Below are positions 1 through 17,618 of a DNA stretch of 64,000 bases, in pieces. Location of the stretch: the NCBI RefSeq assembly GCF_963583255.1, contig NC_084803.1:9104238-9168237 (forward strand), read 5' to 3'. Made by a program: the position numbers and the translations under genes. This DNA is from Pyrus communis. Its lineage: Eukaryota; Streptophyta; Magnoliopsida; Rosales; Rosaceae. Below the pieces are notes generated by a model, which had not been told where the DNA came from, searched no databases, and saw nothing but the letters and a program-made list of their open reading frames with translations. How positions within the stretch are numbered: position 1 is the first letter of the stretch; every line of letters begins with the position of its first letter.

Positions 1-690
1 TTCGACCCATCTGCTTATCCAAACTACTCCTTCTTACAATATGACTCGACCATCTTTACTGAACGGCCCGGGACCTCCAAGCAGGCCATAGTATATTTGG
101 AAAAGTTTTGGGCCGAACATAAACCCACACTTGGCCTAATAATATTATTTTGGGCCCAAACAAGAAGGTACTGCTTAATAGTGCGAAGTTAACTAGCTCA
201 ATGACCCACTGGCCCTCAAACATCTAACAAATGACAGTATTTCATCATCCAAAACAGGACCAACCAAAACTCAGTAATCCTTTTTGTTGGAATCACCCGT
301 CAAGTTGTTCATGTTTAGGCTTGGAACCTGCAGTTGTTTCAACTTTCAACTGCCCAATCTCAGGAGGGATTTTACCTGAAATCTTATTACCGCTCATTCT
401 CATTTGATGATTTGTTCATCAACAATGGCATGAACAACGAAGGGAACCCGAAGAGATAAAGAGATAGAAATAAAGGGAGGGGGAGAGAGAGAGAGGAGGC
501 AAGTCGAAAGTGTGTCGGGGGTGGGGGACATCTTAATGGAGAGTAGATGAAAATGTCAATTTTGGACTTGAATCCTAACGGTCTTTACCACAAGGGTTTA
601 AATCAAATTTTTTTTACCGTCGGGCTATCTTCCGACTATCCTATCACTATGGAAACTATTAATCCAATTTCGCCTTGCATTTATATATAA
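1..690. other. Left-edge intergenic DNA
   Basis: No intact gene seen. A purine-rich GA tract lies at about 477-500. The minus strand at about 341-405 reads as a short leucine-rich-repeat-like peptide (listed separately). The rest is AT-rich with no recognisable coding potential. Confidence 0.5.
341..405 (-). pseudogene. Leucine-rich-repeat remnant
   Basis: The minus strand encodes about 20 residues that include SGNKISGKIPPEIGQLK, which fits the plant-specific LRR consensus (NxxSGxIPxxIGxL) of receptor-like kinases and proteins. No open frame extends the match on either side, and no kinase or further LRR was found. It is probably a fragment of a dead LRR gene, or of one that lies to the left. 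A chance match is possible because the segment is short. Confidence 0.35.
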
Positions 691-749
691 GAAAATATTT
701 TGGTTGACACTTTTCAATACACTTATGTTTTTTTTTTTTTTTTGCATAT

Positions 750-970
750 TTTCTTGTCTGCCTTTAATTTATTACAATATATTTAGATACGGACATTTCG
801 ATACACTAGCTTTGTATAATATGTTTAGATACGAACATTTATGTACACTAATTTGGTATAATATATTTAGATACAGTTTTGGCACACCAATTCAGTATAA
901 TATGTTTAGGTACGAACTTTTCATTACACTTATGTTACGGACATTTAGGTACACTAATTCGGAGAAGTTA
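750..970. repeat. Degenerate tandem repeat, about 40-45 bp
   Basis: About five diverged units share TATAATAT-TTTAGATACG-AACATTT-TACACTAA-TTTGG. The long reading frame here, rich in YNMFRYE-like repeats, is a by-product of the tandem repeat and not a gene. Confidence 0.55.
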
Positions 971-1373
971 AACAAAATTAATGAATTAAAATATGTATAA
1001 TAATAAATTTAAAATTTAATGTGGAGACATCAAATATGATATGCATTAAATAGAAAAACAAAAATATAATATAAATTTGAATTAAGTACACATTAAATAG
1101 ACTAAAATTAATACATAATCTAACACCGTATTGAATTTTAATTTTCTTCAAAGATTAAAGTTTTAAAAAAAAAAGAACTTTAACAAAAAGCTCCCGGTAC
1201 TGTTCATTTTAAAGAAAAAAACCACATTTTTACACTAAAAGTCAATCATGGTACTATTTATTTTATCCTTTATTTTGTCCGTTTCGTTAAAACTCAAAGT
1301 TTTCAAGCCATTTTCATTAGTTTTATTTTAAAAAAATCGCATGTGTGTGAGAACTTAGCCCATTAGTCATTAC

Positions 1374-2009
1374 TGTCACATCCCGGCCCGGGGCAGATCA
1401 CTTCCCGGGCCCGCTCCACCACCGTAGCACGATATTGTCCGCTTTGGGCTTACCATTCCTTCACGGTTTTGTTTTTGGGAACTCACGAGCAACTTTCCAG
1501 TGGGTCACCCATCATGGGATTGCTCTAGCCCCCTTCTCGTTTAACTTCGGAGTTCCTACGGAACCCGAAGCCAGTGAGCTCCCAAAAGGCCTCGTGCTAG
1601 GTAGGGATGGGATATACATATAAGGATCACACCCCTGGGCGATGTGGGATGTCACAATCCACCCCCCTTAGGGGCCCGACGTCCTCGTCGGCACACACGC
1701 GACCAGGGTTAGGCTCTGATACCAAATGTCACATCCCGGCCCAGGGCGGATCACTTCCCGGGCCCGCTCCACCATCGTAGCACGATATTGTCCGCTTTGG
1801 GCTTACCATTCCCTCACGGTTTTGTTTTTGGGAACTCACGAGCAACTTTCCAGTGGGTCACCCATCATGGGATTGCTCTAGCCCCCTTCTCGCTTAACTT
1901 CGGAGTTCCTACGGAACCCGAAGCCAATGAGCTCCCAAAAGGCCTCGTGCTAGGTAGGGATGGGATATACATATAAGGATCACACCCCTGGGCGATGTGG
2001 GATGTCACA
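1374..2009 (-). mobile_element. Complete Cassandra TRIM retrotransposon
   Basis: Two 283-bp LTRs (1374-1656 and 1727-2009) start TGTCACATC and end GATGTCACA. They enclose a 70-bp internal region. On the minus strand this has a primer-binding site complementary to initiator tRNA-Met (TGGTATCAGAGCC, 1712-1724) and a G-rich polypurine tract beside the other LTR. The minus strand of each LTR carries 5S rRNA-like sequence (AACTCCGAAGTTAA, then TGGGTGACCCACTGGGAAG), the hallmark of Cassandra. ATTAC flanks both ends (1369-1373 and 2010-2014) as the 5-bp target duplication. It has no coding capacity and must move in trans. Confidence 0.93.
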
Positions 2010-2911
2010 ATTACCATCCCTTTGGAGGTGCTATACCTATTTATATTATCTCGTATATATCCCCTCCCTTTATGTATCTAAATTTCTTATCTTCAATTAA
2101 AAAAAATCTGGTACTAGATTACATATTCAATCTAATCCCTTGAAGTGTACTTTTATTAAAATTTATGTTCTATTTTTTTATATTTAACTGTATCTTTATT
2201 TAATGTCTCCACATTCAAATTTTAATTTTTTTTAATATGCAAATATTAGTTCTTTCAATTAGAAATGAACATGACAAAAAAATTATAAATGAACATAAAT
2301 GAGAAAATACTAAAACAAATTAGTGACACAGAAATATGTAAATACATAAGTGTACAAAAATATCTGTCTCGAAATATATAAAGTCGACTTCTTTGACTTT
2401 TTTGTATCGAAATGTTTGTACCTAAATGTTTTTACCAAAATATATTATAATAAACCTAAATGTATGTACCAAAATGTACATAACAAAATGTATTATATTG
2501 AATTAATGTATCTAAATGTCAATACCGATATGTGTGTTCCAAAATGTAAGTACCAAAATATATTATATTAAAGTAATGTACCTAAATGAAGAACAAAGAA
2601 ATTGTATTATATTATATTAAAAAAAATTAGTTTACCTTAATGTAGACATCAAAACATATTGTGATGAAATAAATGAAATTGAAAATTAAATTAATTAATA
2701 CGCTAAAATAGGAAGAAAAAGAAAAATATAACTAATAAATGAAATGATTTAATGTGTCATAGACGAAAATTAGATTTTAATTTTACAAAAAGTTACAGTC
2801 TAAAACTCATTTTTTAAGGCTTAAAATGAAGTTTTCTAATAATATTTCTGATTTTTCTCTGTTTTTGGGGGAAAGAGAGAGGGGTGAAAGAAGTTAATTA
2901 GTTAGTAAAGA

Positions 2912-3969
<1,058 letters not shown>

Positions 3970-5790
3970 TCCCTAATTAATAAGTTCCTAAATCTAATTT
4001 TTCCATGAGTTGGGTTATTCATTGTTAGTAAATTTGGTTCAATTTCAGTCAGCTGTTTATTGTATTTAGTTGCTTTTGATTAATGAGTGAATGTTTCCTG
4101 TTCAATGGGAAATAAGAAGTGTCATTGTGTTTGTTTGTAATCATAAGTGTTTATATGGTTTGGAGAGGAGTTAACATTCTCTTTGGATTGAATGTGACAA
4201 GTGCCTCGACGTTTATCGTTTGATTAGGCAAATTGATGTACCATTCTCTCTTCCATGCATATTTGGTTTTCTCAAATTTATCGCAAAGGACATCATATGG
4301 TGGATTGCTTGCAAACTATGGTGTAGATCATGTTGGGGTTCATTGGTGAGATTCTTTCCGCCGTGCATGTGCGGTTGCATTTTTTTTTTTCAATCATAAT
4401 TGCAACTTCAAACATCTTTTACTTTCCATAGTGTTAAAAGCGAATCTCACATTGGGGAAAGAAAGGTTAGCTGACCACTAAGGGGCGGGAGGGATCAGCT
4501 AACCCTCCTAACTATGACAAACCTCAATGGAAGACTTAAGTTATGCCCCTTTAAAGCTTAGAGTTGTCCTTGAGATATGCCCTGCTTGATGAAATGCCTC
4601 AATGAACATTAGGTATGGCAGGGCAGGGCATTTTGTGCAACTCCTTTGTTGCTGATACAAAGTCTCTTTTGCTGCTGATCCGCTGCTTTGAACGTAGCGA
4701 AACCAAGTCATTTTATATATATATATTTTTTTTTTGAACAAATATATGTATGCATATTTTTAATAATAAGACCTGACCACTTAAAAAAATAAAAATAAAA
4801 AATAAAACTTTAGCTTCTAGTCTAGACATATATAAAACCCAAATCTTTAAAATCAAAATTTTTACCAAATCCCAACCCCAATTCCAGACCGTATAAAATT
4901 CCAATTTTCTTGCATTGATAATGAAGCTATAATACAACATTTTCAAATACAAAATCGTGCCGTAAAATTGTTGCTTCTTTAATTCAACTAATCTGACGGC
5001 CGAAAAATTAGAAGGGTGTGTGAGAAGTAAAACGGGGTGTGCAGATATCACACCCCTTGATTTTGTGGTGGAACCTCAACTTTTTTTCAACAAAATTTTT
5101 TTATATAAAAAAAGGAAAAAAAGAAGAAAGAAGGAATTGATGAAAAAAAACAACACATAGATACCCTTGAAGCGGAGAAAAATTTGGAAAATGGGGTCCG
5201 TAACGTCCGTTCACGCTATTTGTATGGCATTTCTTATAAAAACATGACTCTCTTACAAAATAGCCCATTCAATTTGTCAAAGCTGCCCTTTAATAAGGCA
5301 GCTCTACTAATATCTTCCTCTTTAATATGCCTTATACTCAAATTTTTATGGACGATAAATTGTAAAATAGTACAGAAAAGTGATCATCACCAGAAGTCCA
5401 AAAAGCTTGCACTACTCGGCAAGAACAAAAAATAAAGACGGTTCCATAAAGGTAACAATCATAGAATAAAGAAGACAAAAAGGATTTGGCAAATGACTTG
5501 ATTTGACATTAATTTTTGACATTCTGACCAAAAGATAACTTGTTTTAGTTCGATTACGATGCAACAAACAACACAGTGTGATTAAGTGAAATTGTCATGG
5601 TTTAATTTGGACATCACACCTGTAAAAGCTAGCTAGCTTGATTGTACTAATTTATTACGCAACCAAAATTCACCACATTCCAACACAACAAAACACCCCA
5701 GTTACCTCTTCCCTCTCGTAAGCAATTACGTGACTGAAAAGAAAAAGTCATATTGTTTGAGAAACGTGACTAAAAGAAGCTGCAGAATGT
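3970..5790. other. Intergenic region between reductase copies
   Basis: AT-rich DNA with homopolymer runs (for example 4380-4390 and 4720-4735). I found no gene, RNA or TE terminus. Its right end is the probable upstream region of the reductase gene starting at 5927. Confidence 0.4.
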
Positions 5791-5792
5791 GC

Positions 5793-5799
5793 TATAAAT
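5793..5799 (+). promoter_or_regulatory. TATA box of reductase gene 1
   Basis: TATAAAT lies about 130 bp upstream of the start codon at 5927, a distance compatible with a 5' UTR of about 100 bases. Assigned by position and sequence only. Confidence 0.5.
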
Positions 5800-5926
5800 A
5801 TAGCTTAAATACATTATCTGCTAATAACCAGCAGATCAGGAAACAAACTACAAATTTTGCTCATACCGCAGCTTAAGACTCGAAGAGGGAAAGACAAATT
5901 AGGCCCTAATAAGTTGCTATATAGCA

Positions 5927-11624
<5,698 letters not shown>

Positions 11625-11672
11625 TTTCATCAGGCTCTCCATGCGTCCGAAATATCACCCTTTACCCATACG

Positions 11673-12589
11673 GTGTAATCGTCTCGTGTGAAATGCAAAT
11701 GCTTTGACATTTATCCCCACGAGAACTGTGCTATAAATAAATGTGTTTTGACTTCCTTAATGATATCAAGTACTAAGTTTGGTAGATCTTTCAATTGTGT
11801 AAGAGCTTTTATTTTTTATTTTTTATTTTTTTTAAATAAATGATATTATCTACAGTAAATGGAAGGGGTAGCTTTACAATATGCTAGTAATAATGTGGTT
11901 CAAATTTACTTTTGACGAGAATCGAACTTAACACCTTTTATTTATAAGCGAAAGAAAATACTACTAGATCTTAATTCTAAGTGGCATGTTAAACGAACAT
12001 TGACTTTTCTTTTTTCTTTTTTCTTTTTAGCAAACGGACCCTCCTTGTCAAAATATTGAACGAGCAAACAAGTAGGAAAGGATAACTTAATTTGTCCTAA
12101 TCTCACACGTGTAAAGAATATAGACACACAGTAGCTTTCGGCTAAAGGACGTATTACGACAATTCTTGCATAGTACATTTTCATGTATGTTATGGTTTAA
12201 GTAGTTTTGTAGAGAAGTCTAGGTCAAAAACCACCGGCAAAAAAACACTTGTCATTTAGTTTTAATTATTGAAATTTAATGAATTCTCTTTTCCGAATCT
12301 CATTGGGTTCTTTGATACAACACGTAAACACTTTAATTTTCATGATTATTTTATGATCCTATTCTTTCTTTTTACTCTTTTAACTTTTTATTACGATCCA
12401 TTTTCTTGTTTGACAAAAGGTTCATTTATATACAATAATCGGATTGTAGCGGGTATAGTTTAGTGGTAAAAGTGTGATTTATTCTATAATCCTTTATATA
12501 GTTAAGGGGTCTTTCTATGACATTGCATACTTTAAGAGCATTTTTATAGAAGACGTCGAATTCAAAATTTCAAAATTTTAATTTGATAG
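11673..12589. repeat. 917-bp direct repeat, copy 1
   Basis: Matches 14370-15286 over exactly the same length. I see about four single-base differences, for example GAGAAGTCT/GAGACGTCT and GACGTCGAA/GACGTCAAA. It contains reductase-promoter-like sequence (about 12040-12180) followed by plastid-like sequence with the trnG-UCC 5' exon. It starts 49 bp after the stop codon of reductase copy 2 and ends abruptly in the Copia pol fragment. Confidence 0.92.
12240..12535 (+). other. Plastid-derived insert with trnG-UCC 5' exon (copy 1)
   Basis: 12449-12471 reads GCGGGTATAGTTTAGTGGTA plus AAA, which I recognise as the 5' exon of chloroplast trnG-UCC. The following GTGTGATTT-TTCTATAATCC resembles the start of its group II intron, and the upstream bases resemble the plastid trnS-trnG spacer. 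The 3' exon is absent, so this is a nuclear plastid DNA relic and not a working tRNA gene. Outer limits are approximate. Confidence 0.7.
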
Positions 12590-13702
12590 AAAAGGTGTAT
12601 CGTTTGAAGAAGGCTTTGTATGGCCTCAAGCAAGCACCACGAGCTTGGAACTCAAGGATTGATAACTACCTTCACCAAAATGGATTTCAGAAATGTCCAT
12701 ACGAGCATTCAGTTTACATGAAGAATGGTGCAAAAGGGGAGTTCTTAATTATTTGTCTCTATGTAGATGACTTGTTGTTTACAGGAAACAATGAAGCAAT
12801 GTTCTGTGAGTTCAAGCAATCCATGTTCAGTGAATTCGAGATGACTGACAACGGATTAATGTCATACTTTCTTGGCATAGAAGTGAAGCAAGGAAGTGAC
12901 GGTATCTACATCTCTCAACAAAAGTACATGAGAGATATATTGGAGAAATTCAATATGGACAAGTGCAATATTGTCAACACTCCAGTTGCAACTGGATTGA
13001 AGCTGTCCAAGGAAGGAGAAGGTGAGTTTGTAAACTCAACCGTGTACAAAAGCTTGGTTGGAAGCCTAAGGTACCTTACAATCACAAGACCTGATATAGT
13101 TTATGGTGTTGGACTCGTGAGTCGATACATGGAAACACCAAGGGAGTCTCATTGGCTGGCCGCCAAGAGAATTTTGAGGTACATAAGAGGTACTCTAAAC
13201 TATGGTCTATTTTATAATTTTGGTGAAGATGCAAAATTATTTGGTTATTCAGATAGTGATTGGGGAGGTGACCAAGATGAAAGGAAAAGCACAACTGGCT
13301 ATGTGTTTTTTCTAGGATCAACAACTTTCTCATGGACTTCAAAGAAGCAATCAATTGTTGCTTTGTCATCATGTGAAGCCGAGTATGTTGTTGTAGCCTC
13401 AACCGTGTGTGAGGCAATTTGGTTAAGAAATCTGTTGAAGTCAGTGTGTCATCCACAAGTGGAATCGTCTGTGATTCATGTGGATAACATGTCTGCAATC
13501 AAACTTGCAAAGAATCCAGTTCAACATGGAAGGAGTAAGCACATTGATAAGGTTCCATTTTCTAAGGGACCATGTGAAGCAAAAGACAATTGAGCTTGTC
13601 TATTGTCACACGAAGGAACAAGTGGCATACATCTTCACTAAGCCATTACCAGTTGAATCATTCCGGCTGTTACGTGAAATGCTAGGCAAGAAGGCGTTTT
13701 GA
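12590..13702 (+). pseudogene. Ty1/Copia pol fragment (RT-RNase H)
   Basis: Translation from 12590 gives the C-terminal half of a Copia polyprotein. It starts inside the reverse transcriptase at EKVYRLKKALYGLKQAPRAW, followed by the catalytic YVDDLLFTG motif, SYFLGIEVKQ, the connection, and RNase H with GYSDSDWGGD and SSCEAEYVV. A frameshift near 13549 (HIDK, then RFHFLRDHV in another frame) breaks the reading frame before EQVAYIFTKPLP. Gag, protease, integrase and the N-terminal RT are missing because the element is cut at the junction with the 917-bp repeat. It is non-autonomous and dead. Confidence 0.93.
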
Positions 13703-13714
13703 TTTGAGGGGGCG

Positions 13715-14369
13715 TGTTGGAAATTCAAATAAAAACAGGCTGTAAAAGGTTGCTTCTAGCTGTTAGTTTCTTTACAGGTTGTATCCACACATGCTGCAAC
13801 TACAAAGACTAAAGTTTCCTCCATGTGCTAGCTGAAATGGTGATGAAAGACAGCAAGTGTGCTGCCATGTGATGTGCTAGCAGGAAGACAGCAGTGTGCT
13901 GCAATGTATTAGCCGAAAGAGTGTTGATTGCAAGCTGGAAAGATAGCTGCATATGTGTGCTAGACTGTCCAAAGTTCCTGCATGTGTTTTAAAGGGTGTA
14001 AAGATGTTAAACACCCCATTTATTGCATGTGTTGTTGCATTGTTTATCAATTTCTGTTTTGTATAAATAGGCCATCTTGCTAAGCTTTATGGCATCCCAT
14101 CCAAATCCCATTTCCATTCTCATTTTCAGCTTGTAAGCTTTAAGAGTTGTAAACTCTTCTAATATTTCAAAGTGTTTGTTATCACCAAGCTTGCTACTTC
14201 TTTCATATATCAAAGTCCAAGTGTTTTACCAAAGCTTGTTGCTTCCCTCCTTTCTCTATTTCTTTGTCCAATTTTATTGAGAGTGAAAATGAGAGGTGTG
14301 ATAGAGTTTGTAAACTTATCACCCACATATTTTGGTATTGAGTTAGTAAACTCTTTTTGAATACCAACA
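13715..14369 (+). mobile_element. 3' LTR of the truncated Copia element
   Basis: Starts TGTTGG directly after a polypurine tract (TGAGGGGGCG, 13705-13714) and ends ACCAACA, giving a 655-bp LTR. A TATA-like TATAAATAG lies near 14063, consistent with an LTR promoter. The LTR ends exactly where the second 917-bp repeat begins (GTGTAATCG), so the flanking target sequence there is GTGTA. No matching 5' LTR exists in the window. Confidence 0.88.
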
Positions 14370-15286
14370 GTGTAATCGTCTCGTGTGAAATGCAAATGCT
14401 TTGACATTTATCCCCACGAGAACTGTGCTATAAATAAATGTGTTTTGACTTCCTTAATGATATCAAGTACTAAGTTTGGTAGATCTTTCAATTGTGTAAG
14501 AGCTTTTATTTTTTATTTTTTATTTTTTTTAAATAAATGATATTATCTACAGTAAATGGAAGGGGTAGCTTTACAATATGCTAGTAATAATGTGGTTCAA
14601 ATTTACTTTTGACGAGAATCGAACTTAACACCTTTTATTTATAAGCGAAAGAAAATACTACTAGATCTTAATTCTAAGTGGCATGTTAAACGAACATTGA
14701 CTTTTCTTTTTTCTTTTTTCTTTTTAGCAAACGGACCCTCCTTGTCAAAATATTGAACGAGCAAACAAGTAGGAAAGGATAACTTAATTTGTCCTAATCT
14801 CACACGTGTAAAGAATATAGACACACAGTAGCTTTCGGCTAAAGGACGTATTACGACAATTCTTGCATAGTACATTTTCATGTATGTTATGGTTTAAGTA
14901 GTTTTGTAGAGACGTCTAGGTCAAAAACCACCGGCAAAAAAACACTTGTTATTTAGTTTTAATTATTGAAATTTAATGAATTCTCTTTTCCGAATCTCAT
15001 TGGGTTCTTTGATACAACACGTAAACACTTTAATTTTCATGATTATTTTATGATCCTATTCTTTCTTTTTACTCTTTTAACTTTTTATTACGATCCATTT
15101 TCTTGTTTGACAAAAAGTTCATTTATATACAATAATCGGATTGTAGCGGGTATAGTTTAGTGGTAAAAGTGTGATTTATTCTATAATCCTTTATATAGTT
15201 AAGGGGTCTTTCTATGACATTGCATACTTTAAGAGCATTTTTATAGAAGACGTCAAATTCAAAATTTCAAAATTTTAATTTGATAG
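14370..15286. repeat. 917-bp direct repeat, copy 2
   Basis: Second copy of 11673-12589. Sequence continues past its end without a break towards the exon-1 reductase remnant, so this copy probably keeps the original right-hand context. Copy 1 keeps the original left-hand context, next to reductase copy 2. Confidence 0.92.
14937..15232 (+). other. Plastid-derived insert with trnG-UCC 5' exon (copy 2)
   Basis: Duplicate of the plastid-like sequence at 12240-12535. The trnG 5' exon is at 15146-15168, exactly 2697 bp from its counterpart. It lies between reductase promoter remnant (about 14740-14880) and 5' UTR/exon 1 (from about 15580), so the plastid DNA seems to have entered the promoter of the decayed reductase copy. 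Confidence 0.68.
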
Positions 15287-15579
15287 TTGATTCAGTAATT
15301 TGACATATTGTCTATATTTTTCTTTCACTCAATATGCGAAAATTTATTGCTTCATTTATGTTTTTTTTATAAATAAAAATAATAAAAATTGAGTTGTTAA
15401 TTTAAAAATAATAATATAATAAAAATAATAAGGCAAGTGGATGTCTTTAGAAATTACAAAAAATTATATTTGAAGGTAGTTTCAAATTTCACGTTTCTTT
15501 GTCAGCTTAGTTTTATTTTTCATGTTAATTTTGATATTTCGGTTGGAGAAAATGATAAGTAATTTATTATCGTTATATA

Positions 15580-16850
15580 TTTTTGACTTTCCACCGCTTC
15601 CAGTTCCCATTCCCATTCCCATCGATTTGCAATCATCAGCAGCAGCATTGCATATATCGTCTTACGCGTACAGAGAGAGAATCAATCTCAATGGCGGCGA
15701 GTACAGAGGGAGTGTTCAGCAACAAACAGGTGGTACTGACTCTACTGAGAGACCATGTGACCGGCCGGCTTCCCCAAAGAATCTGACATGCAACTCACCA
15801 CCGCCACCACCAAGCTCAAGCTTCCAGAAGGTTCCAAAGGGGTTATGGTGAAGAACCTCTACTTGTCCTGCGACCCTTTTATGAGAGGCCGCATGACCAA
15901 GCGTGAACCGGGCACCAGTTACGTCGATTCCTTCAACGCCGGTTCGGTCAGTCACTGTATATATTATCTTATATGATTTTAGTGTGATTTCTTCTTTTTG
16001 ACTTTCTGCCTCTACAGGCTCTGACTGCCTTACTAATAATTTGTTTCAAATCAAAGTTGAAAACTTTAGGTTAGGCTAGGGCGTGCCCTTTCCCTTTTAT
16101 TCAAGTTCGAATTGGGTGCTTGAGCAGTTTAGAATATTGTGTTGCAGAAAAAAATAATCCATGAGATTGTTAAAATTCATCGCTGTTTTTTAGATTTAAA
16201 ATCGATAGAAGCGGTGATCTTACACCATCAATAATTTTGGTTCTATGACAATTTAAAGGAGAAGTTGATTTTGACAAAAATACTCAATTTAACAGGGATT
16301 ACCTCACAGAACACCAAATGATTGGCGGTGGACAATCTCAGAGGCCCCTTCTATCGATTTTAAATCTGAGGAACCAAAATGCGAAGTTATGTCAATCTCA
16401 TGAACCATTTTGAATAAATATAAAATAAAAAAAAATCGAATCCTTTGGGCATGTCTAATGTAATATTAGTAGTGTAGTACAATGGAACAAGGGAAACCAA
16501 TTATTGATCTTGATGTTTAGATAGCCTTTTTGTTTGGACATGGTAATCCAAATTTATCTTGTTTGTTGCTTTCGGGATGTTCTAATGATTTATATAGTTT
16601 GAGACAACTTATAATTCGCCCTTTTTGATGATACAATGCTATACTTATGTCAGTTAAATCTTCTCAATACTGAGACACAGCTTCCTTTACTTATTAATTA
16701 TGCATTTTGTCCAACGAAAAAGCTTTGTTATGCAATGTATAAACCATAAAGAGGATAGCGATCTATTCAATGTTGTAGTTTTATTTGACGTATTTTATAG
16801 AATTTTGTTGCATATTTGAGTACCATAGTTTCATTGGACTATTCTCATGG
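15580..16850 (+). pseudogene. 2-alkenal reductase remnant, exon 1 only
   Basis: 5' UTR from about 15580 and exon 1 at 15691-15948 match reductase copy 2 closely. The frame is broken: four extra bases (GGCC) near 15765 shift it before the LPKESD motif and bring a TGA at about 15784. The second half of the exon ([27 protein letters not shown]) is intact in the shifted frame. Downstream sequence follows intron 1 of copy 2 to about 16793, then jumps into sequence matching intron 2 (9829-9888), so exon 2 has been deleted. Nothing matching exons 3-5 follows. A dead partial duplicate. Confidence 0.88.
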
Positions 16851-16859
16851 TACTTGAGT

Positions 16860-17525
16860 ATGTCATGAATATTCATAATGCACTACCCTACCCGTATATA
16901 CTCACAATACCTTTTATCAGTCAATACGGAATACGGGATTCCGCTAACGCGGTATTTATACGCAGGCTATTTCTAAACACAGATGATGAGATTTGAATAG
17001 AGAGAGACGCACATTACAGCTCGGCTATACTAGTGTAATGTTCCGAATACTTGCATTGTTCTATTTCAGCAAACGGAGATTTTGTCTTCTAGTAACGAAA
17101 ATAAATTACTTCTGCGGACTATATAAACGCAAACAAAAATCCTAGCAGAAGGTGATCTGCAATAAAATTGTAAGCAAAGAACTTGAAATTGTACTGGTCA
17201 GCCTGATTGCGCCCTCCAGCTCGGCGTCCGCCGTAGACTCGTATGTATGTACAAGATTGCGCACCTTGCACACATTTAGAAGTGCTCTCATTCAAGTTTC
17301 CGAAATCATTCTCAACCTGCAAGTGCGAACTACAGAGGCAAAGAATATCCACGGAGGTGTTTCGAATCCACTCCCGACTCACGCACCAATGCAATTCGTC
17401 CAGTACGCGCCACCTGCAAGATCCACAAAGCGTTCTTGTTTGAGGAGTCAGCTCATGGACGATAGTAATGACATCCGAAAAATCTAGAGGGAAAAAATAA
17501 GTTTGTGATTGCTCAAGGAGTCAGC
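16860..17525. other. Spacer 3' of the ALS regulatory gene
   Basis: I looked here on the minus strand for the missing terminal exon of the acetolactate synthase regulatory subunit (a sequence resembling VARTGRVALxRESG) and did not find it. No other gene or TE terminus was recognised. Confidence 0.4.
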
Positions 17526-17618
17526 TCACAGACGCGTCCACTGAACTAAGCCAAGACTCATAATGCGAGCTGCCCCTATCAAAATTTTCAAGACTTGACT
17601 AAAGATTGCAGGACAAAC

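Larger units (their letters stand above)
700..2640. repeat. Inverted-repeat element split by Cassandra
   Basis: The left arm (about 700-1150) and right arm (about 2170-2640) are imperfect reverse complements. The block around 1018-1070 containing AATGTGGAGACATC pairs with 2175-2230 containing ATGTCTCCACATT. Both arms carry short degenerate repeats built on ATTTAGGTAC/GATACGAACATTT and TATAATAT. The loop contains the Cassandra insertion at 1374-2009. This suggests a foldback or large MITE-like element into which a retrotransposon inserted. The outer termini are not defined. Confidence 0.5.

Noticed and set aside
704..1000. 98-codon frame rich in YNMFRYE
   Set aside because: Product of a degenerate tandem DNA repeat with an AT-rich composition; not a protein family.
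1435..1976. Two nearly identical 62-codon frames starting MSALGLPF, and similar frames at 57675-58398
   Set aside because: They are antisense translations of Cassandra LTRs; repetition of the frame follows repetition of the LTR.
1374..2009. 5S rRNA genes
   Set aside because: Similarity covers only the internal promoter part of 5S and lies inside LTRs with target duplications and a tRNA-Met primer-binding site; these are Cassandra TRIMs.
11942..12184. 80-residue protein (and identical copy at 14639-14881)
   Set aside because: Both lie inside the 917-bp repeat over reductase-promoter-like sequence; no homology or start context supports a gene.
12449..12520. Functional tRNA-Gly gene
   Set aside because: Only the 23-bp 5' exon of plastid trnG-UCC is present, followed by intron-like sequence. 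There is no 3' exon, anticodon arm or T arm.
17119..17394. Minus-strand frame as the missing last exon of the ALS regulatory subunit
   Set aside because: Its translation lacks any match to the expected ARTGRVAL/RESG tail, and no acceptor joins it in frame to exon 11.
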